Below are positions 40,781 through 45,906 of a stretch of 45,906 bases of DNA, piece by piece. The stretch is from an uncultured Bacteroidota bacterium (GTDB taxonomy: Bacteria; Bacteroidota; Rhodothermia; Rhodothermales; UBA10348). The stretch is from the NCBI GenBank assembly GCA_937876355.1, contig CALFHN010000164.1, positions 1 to 45,906 of the forward strand, read 5' to 3'. The position numbers and the translations under genes are program-made. The number at the start of each line of letters is the position of its first letter. Within the stretch, counting starts at the first letter, position 1. A model generated the notes under the pieces. The model ran no database searches and had not been told where the DNA came from. It saw only the letters and a list, made by a program, of their open reading frames with translations.

Positions 40781-42526
40781 ATGGAACGGGCTCGTTTTGA
40801 TACTGTCTATAACTTTCGGTGCTGGAGCCTGTTGGCAAAGAACCTAACCCCTTCTATTCATACCTACAATCCGGTCCGGTTGCCATCAGGACAAATTTTA
40901 GCGTTAAAAAACGATGGCCAATTTAATTCGATTGTTGAACTCTCCGACCACCCTGCTCCGCGCGTTCTATTGAGCTATCTAAATAGTGCATTTGTTGCCT
41001 TGATTCCCAGGCCACGCTCCGATTCGTTGGCGGTTATTTTAAATATTAAGGGTAAACAAGCCGTCTATCTTGTGGACACAGCTGTGGCGCCGTTTGAGTT
41101 AAAGCCTTGGATCGGGTTTGAACATGGTATTATTTACGACGGTTCGTTTTCGGCAAACGGGGACTATTTCTCGTTCACCAGCGATGGTTCTGGATTGATG
41201 AACGCTTTTGTTCTAAACACTTCTACCGAACAGCTTTGGCGAGCGACCAATGTGCTTTATGGTGCCATGGAGCCGCAAGTCTCTCCTGATGGAAGACGCC
41301 TGGCGTACATCGAATACCAGGATGCTCGATTTGATCTCAATATCATTGACGTGCAGCCAGAAAGTTGGAACGTAATTCCTCGCGACGAAGCCAATTATAC
41401 TTGGGCCACAAACTGGACGGAGGAGCTCGATGAAGTGGCCGTCTTTGATTCTGGCTTAACAGGCACCCCCAGTGCGTTGGTAGACAGGAAATACCGCTCT
41501 TTTAGTAGGCTTGCTCCGCGCATGATATACCCGATCCTCTACCTTGATGCAAAGAGAGACCAACCTGCTGATGCTCGCCTCGGATTCGGAATCGGAGCCG
41601 CCCTTCAAGGAAGTGATCCCCTAGAACGGTGGACGTACCACTCGGAAGCCATCGTTCAAAAAGGTCGCGTATGGGGTGAGATAGGGCTAAAATCAGGCGC
41701 ATTTTCTTTTCGGCCTGATTTGGTGTTTAGCCGACGTCCTCAGTCAATTCAAGCCATCGTTTCGAACGGAACTACGTCCACAGCGACAAGGGTAATTCGT
41801 GACCGAACCAGCGTTGAAACTGGTATTTTTTTCCCTTTTACTTTTAGCCAGAACGTTCATCGAACGAGCCTAATTACCTCTCTTCGCCTAAGCTATCGAT
41901 CGGACATCTATGTGGATGACGATTTCCAAACAATTCAAGAACGTTTTAGCAAGACGACCTTTTTGCCTTCTGCCTTTTACGGGTACCAGCTTGTAAAAAA
42001 TCCTCGGGATATCATTCCATCATCAGGCTTTTCCGTGTTGACGTATGGTGAGTTTGATATATCAACCGATGCAGGTCAAAGAAACCAAGGATGGGTGCTC
42101 AGTGGAAACATGTTTCTACCTTTTCTACGACGATTTAATACTGGAATTCGTCTAAATTCAGGGCTTTTGACACAAAATAGCCCTTCAATTTTTGGTCTCG
42201 ACAGTTTCAAACCAAAAGGTTGGGAAGATGCATTTCTGGATGACGATACATTCTTGAGGTACGGACTGAAAGTGGTTCAACCGGTCTTTTTTCCGGACAA
42301 TGGATTTATCATTTTGCCCGTGTTCGCCAGAGCATTTTACGTTTATGGATTTGCCGAACACTTACACAGAGCGTCTGATTTTGGGGATCGAGTTAGCAGT
42401 GTTGGAGGTGGAATAGGCTTAAAATTTCGCCTTTTTCATCATTTTAATTTTGATATAGCCTATGGCGCTGCGTACAGACTGAAAGAAAAAGATTGGAAAT
42501 CACACACAGATCTAAGTCAGGAATAA
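40781..42526 (+). CDS. TolB-type beta-propeller/outer-membrane barrel protein, 5'-truncated
   Basis: From the ATG at 40781 the protein has 581 residues. About residues 20-240 form propeller blades with VSPDGRRLAYIEYQ, FSANGDYFSFTSDGSG and LPSGQILAL, the WD40-like TolB pattern. The remainder is a barrel of alternating strands ending in GGIGLKFRLFHHFNFDIAYG, as in outer-membrane proteins. Relatives in this phylum are about 900-1000 residues with a signal peptide and an N-terminal peptidase-like region, both absent here. The frame opens only after the tRNA-Ser terminator; a TTG at 40751 would add 10 residues but lies in the T tract. Without a signal peptide the product probably cannot reach the outer membrane, so it may be a decaying remnant. 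It could instead be a reduced gene that is still expressed. Confidence 0.75.
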   Translation: MERARFDTVYNFRCWSLLAKNLTPSIHTYNPVRLPSGQILALKNDGQFNSIVELSDHPAPRVLLSYLNSAFVALIPRPRSDSLAVILNIKGKQAVYLVDTAVAPFELKPWIGFEHGIIYDGSFSANGDYFSFTSDGSGLMNAFVLNTSTEQLWRATNVLYGAMEPQVSPDGRRLAYIEYQDARFDLNIIDVQPESWNVIPRDEANYTWATNWTEELDEVAVFDSGLTGTPSALVDRKYRSFSRLAPRMIYPILYLDAKRDQPADARLGFGIGAALQGSDPLERWTYHSEAIVQKGRVWGEIGLKSGAFSFRPDLVFSRRPQSIQAIVSNGTTSTATRVIRDRTSVETGIFFPFTFSQNVHRTSLITSLRLSYRSDIYVDDDFQTIQERFSKTTFLPSAFYGYQLVKNPRDIIPSSGFSVLTYGEFDISTDAGQRNQGWVLSGNMFLPFLRRFNTGIRLNSGLLTQNSPSIFGLDSFKPKGWEDAFLDDDTFLRYGLKVVQPVFFPDNGFIILPVFARAFYVYGFAEHLHRASDFGDRVSSVGGGIGLKFRLFHHFNFDIAYGAAYRLKEKDWKSHTDLSQE

Positions 42527-42541
42527 CCTGATTTCTGGCAC

Positions 42542-44350
42542 CTAAAGTTGACGTTTTAGTTGTATTTGAATTGACCTGGTGTCGTTGGACAGGTCCATAA
42601 GACTAACAGCGCGGACTGTTTCTTTTAGCATTAATTCTATCTGTGAGCGCCTCCATTTGTACTGGAATAATACCGAAAATCCTGAGCTTGAGCCAGATAA
42701 GGACGCCACGGGAAAACGGCCCGATAAGGCAGAGTCGGCGTAATAACCTTGGATTCGAGAAACAGCATTGTCGGCTTGCTTTGAGATTGCTAGAACCGAG
42801 AGGACCGTCCACCTTGAAGAAGTGAACTTTATTTGGCTGCTAAGCAGATATAATCGAGTATCTAGTGCCGAGTCGGTAAGTACGCTGGGGGATAATTTCA
42901 AGGTCACGCTACTTCCGAGGCGCTGTACCACAAGAAATTGCAGGTAGGTATTTAACGCGCGAACAGATGAGCCTTCTGTACCTGGCGCTATGTGTATTGG
43001 ACTTAGATTTACTTTAAGTTTCCGCCGAATAATTGATCTAATGCTCAGGTTTTCCGACGGATTCCATTCATGGTAGGCTTGCACCTTGAATAAACGCTGG
43101 GCCGCAAAGGTTATTGGATCCCGGGTTGAAGAGGTGGTGATACCCAAACTGAAAATACCGTGTCTATTCGATTTAGATCTAAAAAACAGATCAAATTGTA
43201 GTGCAGATGGGGTCTTTATACTAACACGAGAGCCGTACGGCCAATTCGGGCCTTGTACCTTCCGTGATATCATGAGCTTAATATTTCCTGCAGCTTGAGA
43301 AATAATTCGAACGCCAATATTCCAGGATGAAATAGCGTCTTTAATGAGCGCAGCCTCACTCAGAAAAGAGACCGGGCCCCAGTTTTTTTTCAAATATCCA
43401 CTCACTCCAATTTGATGATTCGAAAAGGAAATGGGATGTCGAGAGCTGAACGATAGCCCTTCTATGAGAATGCTTGACTGAAATGAGGGTGTAGAAACAT
43501 TTAGGTATCCTCCGATTCCTTTCACAGCAAGTTTTTTTCGGCGAGAAAGGCTAGCTTTTGATGTAAAGGCATAGGTATTTGAAATGTCTTTTACCGTCAG
43601 CACATCCTGTTCTCCTGCATCTGTTCCTACTTCAGTCGAGGCGGAAAACGCTGTCCTAAAACCATATGCGCCAAGACGAACAGGAGATGCAATCATAATT
43701 TCCGTTGCAATTCCCCGTCGCGACGCGGTTGTACCAGTTGAAGCAGTCGCTTTCAGTCTTGCTACGGTACCGACTAATCGGGTGGGAGATGACCAGGATA
43801 CAATGGGCTTCCATCCATTTCCAGAAAAAACGCCCGATCCATGAACCACTTTAAAATCTCCAACTATCAAACTGAACCGGGTTCCGGTTCGTGATAGGGA
43901 GAATCGTTTGGATTCAAATAGGAACCAAGGCGAGTCCAATGCCCAAAAAGAAGGCTCGTTTGCATCTTTTTTCATCGAAAAGTGGGCTTTCCACTTGAGA
44001 AACGGAACAATAGAAATAGTGGCCCAAGAACTGAATGAGCTGCCTAAAGGATTGGAAGGTCGGCTTGAGGGCTGATCTCGATGGCTGAAACCAGCGACAT
44101 ATCGAAACTTGGACCGGTGCGTAGGGCAATCGTTTAAGAGGCACAACGTATCTCTTTCTTCCAATATGGAGGAGTCTCCAAGCTGTTCAACAACTCCCTG
44201 CAAATCGAAAGACTCGAGTGAATCTACCCCGACCGTTTGAGCAGCGACCTGCGGGGCCCTTGAAACAAGAGTTAACAAAAGTCCTATTGTCACACACCGT
44301 ACAAAAGGAAATCTATCATAGTGCGATTCATGTGATAAACGTCCTTTCAA
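42542..44350 (-). CDS. Outer-membrane barrel protein resembling the barrel of ComEA/HHH-linked proteins
   Basis: The 602-residue protein starts with a signal peptide (TIGLLLTLVSRAPQVAAQ) and is rich in alternating amphipathic strands, with no helix-rich domain. The stretch SLIVGDFKVVHGSGVFSGNGW resembles the GDY..FGQGL segment of barrel proteins that in Balneolota/Rhodothermota carry an N-terminal ComEA-type helix-hairpin-helix; here that domain is missing. Its function is unknown. The TTG start is supported by GGAGGT 6 bases upstream. It follows the PorV-like gene by 20 bases and is probably in the same operon. It ends 15 bases from the convergent truncated barrel gene. Confidence 0.78.
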   Translation of the reverse strand: MKGRLSHESHYDRFPFVRCVTIGLLLTLVSRAPQVAAQTVGVDSLESFDLQGVVEQLGDSSILEERDTLCLLNDCPTHRSKFRYVAGFSHRDQPSSRPSNPLGSSFSSWATISIVPFLKWKAHFSMKKDANEPSFWALDSPWFLFESKRFSLSRTGTRFSLIVGDFKVVHGSGVFSGNGWKPIVSWSSPTRLVGTVARLKATASTGTTASRRGIATEIMIASPVRLGAYGFRTAFSASTEVGTDAGEQDVLTVKDISNTYAFTSKASLSRRKKLAVKGIGGYLNVSTPSFQSSILIEGLSFSSRHPISFSNHQIGVSGYLKKNWGPVSFLSEAALIKDAISSWNIGVRIISQAAGNIKLMISRKVQGPNWPYGSRVSIKTPSALQFDLFFRSKSNRHGIFSLGITTSSTRDPITFAAQRLFKVQAYHEWNPSENLSIRSIIRRKLKVNLSPIHIAPGTEGSSVRALNTYLQFLVVQRLGSSVTLKLSPSVLTDSALDTRLYLLSSQIKFTSSRWTVLSVLAISKQADNAVSRIQGYYADSALSGRFPVASLSGSSSGFSVLFQYKWRRSQIELMLKETVRAVSLMDLSNDTRSIQIQLKRQL

Positions 44351-44356
44351 GAATGC

Positions 44357-44362
44357 ACCTCC
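44357..44362 (-). promoter_or_regulatory. Strong ribosome-binding site deciding a TTG start
   Basis: GGAGGT (minus strand, 44362 to 44357) lies 6 bases ahead of the TTG at 44350. It is one of the best Shine-Dalgarno matches in the window and settles the start of the barrel protein. Confidence 0.8.
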
Positions 44363-44370
44363 GAAATCTT

Positions 44371-45180
44371 TTAAAAGGTTAGTGCCACTAAAATTCCAGA
44401 CGAAATTCCTAGAAAGGGATGCCAGGATGCATGAATTGATGCAGATACGTAGTGGGATGGGAGTGCGATGCTCCCAAAAAACATTGACCTTCCAGATTCG
44501 TATCCGGCCATAAAATGAAGGGCCCCAACGAGTTGGAATGAGATCTCGGTTTCCAGACTAGGTGGATAGTCCTTGGAGATGTTGAACATTGAAGAAAGCG
44601 AGACCTTCTCTGCAATTTTAATTCTGCCTCCCAAGGATATTTTTGTTGGGGACAAAATGCCTTGATCTCGATTCCCGGTCTTGCGAATTGCGAAAGTCCC
44701 AACCAAGGAGTGAATAATGGGCAGATCGAAGGCAACGGTCCAAAATGGTATATATATGGCCTGAAGAACCCCAGGCTGCGTCATAATCACACCTATCGTT
44801 GCTCCGATATATCGACTGTCGGCCATTGTTTTTGCAAGACTAAAAGCCACCGACCTATTTTTCAATTGGTCGAATCCACTCATGGAGAATCCGATTCCAC
44901 CGGCCCATGTGGAACCGACAAAAGTTGACTGAAACCAAGAAGATTGAAGTTCAATTAGTCCAAAAGGGATCTCTGTAAACAAAAAAACACCATATTTTCC
45001 ACTTGACTGGAAAATGGCCGTGGGGCTTGAATGCGCAGCGAAACCTTTTCCTTGGCCACTAGATAGGCCCATCACCGACACGGGTAAGACTTGAGCAGCG
45101 ACGTTTGAGGCCGAACTGAAAATGATTCCGAGGAGCAGAAGGTGCCCCATATTTTTCGCCATACGGCTCGCCTGTCTCAC
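44371..45180 (-). CDS. PorV/PorQ-like outer-membrane barrel protein
   Basis: The 269-residue protein has a signal peptide (LLLLGIIFSSASNVAAQ). It then shows the pattern of PorV/PorQ-type beta-barrels: a GKGFAAHSSPTAIFQSSGKYG segment, where relatives have the AxxxNPAG motif, followed by PFGLIELQSSW and alternating strands to the C-terminal aromatic. PorV and PorQ are type IX secretion parts; many relatives in this phylum have no known role, so I only claim the fold. The GTG start at 45180 has GGAGG 7 bases upstream. It is first in the pair with the barrel gene downstream and divergent from the DUF4835 gene. Confidence 0.7.
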   Translation of the reverse strand: MRQASRMAKNMGHLLLLGIIFSSASNVAAQVLPVSVMGLSSGQGKGFAAHSSPTAIFQSSGKYGVFLFTEIPFGLIELQSSWFQSTFVGSTWAGGIGFSMSGFDQLKNRSVAFSLAKTMADSRYIGATIGVIMTQPGVLQAIYIPFWTVAFDLPIIHSLVGTFAIRKTGNRDQGILSPTKISLGGRIKIAEKVSLSSMFNISKDYPPSLETEISFQLVGALHFMAGYESGRSMFFGSIALPSHYVSASIHASWHPFLGISSGILVALTF

Positions 45181-45283
45181 TCCTCAGCCTCCAATTCATT
45201 CGGTTCACTAGAATGACTCTGCAAAATGGAAACCGTAACTCATGCCCTCTGTAAGAAGCGGCACAGTTATCTCGGAATGTGCA

Positions 45284-45906
45284 ATGACCAAAATTTCCTT
45301 AGCCTTAGGCCTGTTTTTATTATTAGCTGTACCATCGCAAGTGGAAGCACAGGAATTCAACTGCAATGTTTCAGTGAATTACCAAGCCCTATCGGGATCT
45401 GACTATTCATTTCTTCAGGAAATGAGTGATCGTGCATCTGAGTACATCAATAAACGGCAATGGACAGAAGATCGATTTGAAGATGAAGAGCGAATTGACT
45501 GCTCCATTCAAATCATATTCTCTGAAGCGATCTCCTTAACTCGATTTAGAGCTAGGCTTGTGCTCGCTTCGCGTCGCCCAATTTTTGGGACGGCTTCTCA
45601 GTCTTCTGTTCTAACAATCAGTGACGAAGACCTTCAGATTGAGTATTCACAGGGAACACCTCTTATCTACGAGCCAGATCGGTTTCACGCATTAACAAGT
45701 GTTTTGAACTTTTATGCTCATTTGATGCTGGGGTTTGATTATGACACATTCGAATCGTTAGGTGGACAATCACACTTTCTAGCCGCCCAACGAATAGCCG
45801 AGATGGCTCAGTCTTCGGGAGCTGCCGGGTGGTCTGGTATTAGTGGGGATCAAAGCCGAGGTGAGCTTATTTCTCAAATAATGGATTCCAGATTTAGAAC
45901 GCTGCG
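45284..45906 (+). CDS. DUF4835 (PorD-like) protein, partial at the right edge
   Basis: The open frame gives 207 residues before the window ends. After a signal peptide (LALGLFLLLAVPSQVEAQ) it shows the DUF4835 pattern: EFNCNVSVNYQALSG, EYINKRQWTEDRF, SRRPIFGTA, LIYEPDRF, LNFYAHLMLGFDYDTF and GGQSHFLAAQRIAEMAQSSG. Databases name the family DUF4835 or type IX secretion system protein PorD; members are secreted to the periplasm of Bacteroidota. Few residues are missing at the C-terminus, judging from usual length (about 290-300). A divergent PorV-like gene shares the 103-base intergenic region, consistent with a joint role in outer-membrane protein assembly or secretion. Confidence 0.9.
   Translation, partial: MTKISLALGLFLLLAVPSQVEAQEFNCNVSVNYQALSGSDYSFLQEMSDRASEYINKRQWTEDRFEDEERIDCSIQIIFSEAISLTRFRARLVLASRRPIFGTASQSSVLTISDEDLQIEYSQGTPLIYEPDRFHALTSVLNFYAHLMLGFDYDTFESLGGQSHFLAAQRIAEMAQSSGAAGWSGISGDQSRGELISQIMDSRFRTL

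Noticed and set aside
1-45906. CRISPR array, insertion sequence or prophage
   Set aside because: No spaced direct repeats, transposase, integrase or phage structural genes were seen in any frame.

Overview
The window is gene-dense chromosomal DNA of moderate GC with weak or absent Shine-Dalgarno sequences at most starts. Gene content points to the Bacteroidota sensu lato, most probably a marine Rhodothermota/Balneolota-type bacterium. The pointers are a DUF4835 (PorD-like) protein, PorV-like and ComEA-associated outer-membrane barrels, a bacterial geranylgeranylglyceryl-phosphate synthase family protein, a TolB-propeller/outer-membrane barrel protein, M14 and M16 peptidases, and a DNA polymerase I with Tyr in the O-helix, as recalled for Rhodothermus. 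The assignment is inferred from gene families, not from a search. No phage, insertion sequence, CRISPR array or classical defence island was seen.

Layout. 1-1849 (-) is the N-terminal part of a secreted TPR protein that runs off the left edge. 2048-5617 holds a PfkB-family sugar kinase, a membrane-anchored coiled-coil protein (-), a CXXCH lipoprotein and folB. 5695-8196 is a signalling operon: a SixA-like phosphatase, a FixL-type PAS histidine kinase and a LuxR-type response regulator. A TonB-like protein with a strong terminator follows. 9298-13217 carries an Acg-type nitroreductase and, on the minus strand, a class I glutamine amidotransferase, maf and lnt. 13329-18638 is a tight plus-strand cluster: orphan ParA, penicillin-acylase-type Ntn hydrolase, Na+-dependent NSS symporter and low-molecular-weight tyrosine phosphatase.

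18621-21662 (-) encodes a HAD phosphatase and the dTDP-sugar genes rfbB-rfbA-rfbC-like, without rfbD. 21784-25916 is polA and an M16 peptidase. 25918-29645 holds a TlpA-like lipoprotein (-), oligoendopeptidase F and a DUF819 membrane protein (-). 29698-32929 (-) is a hybrid-like histidine kinase, an M24 peptidase and thiE. 33001-36705 pairs a Tat-exported aspartylglucosaminidase-like enzyme with a secreted M14-like peptidase. 36842-40434 couples alaS to the GGGP synthase gene. tRNA-Ser(CGA) follows, and 28 bases after its terminator begins an outer-membrane protein gene that has lost its 5' part. The right end carries two minus-strand outer-membrane barrel genes divergent from a DUF4835 gene that runs off the edge.

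Themes. Many genes concern peptide or amide use and envelope biogenesis (several peptidases, two Ntn hydrolases, NSS symporter, TonB, Lnt, barrel proteins). Six convergent pairs have stop codons that overlap or lie within 15 bases. The most interesting points are the SixA/heme-PAS-kinase/regulator operon, the truncated barrel gene next to tRNA-Ser, the ParA-amidase-symporter-phosphatase cluster, a five-unit 8-bp tandem repeat at a gene boundary, and a 24-bp perfect GC palindrome inside the M24 peptidase gene. No gap between genes exceeds 300 bases.
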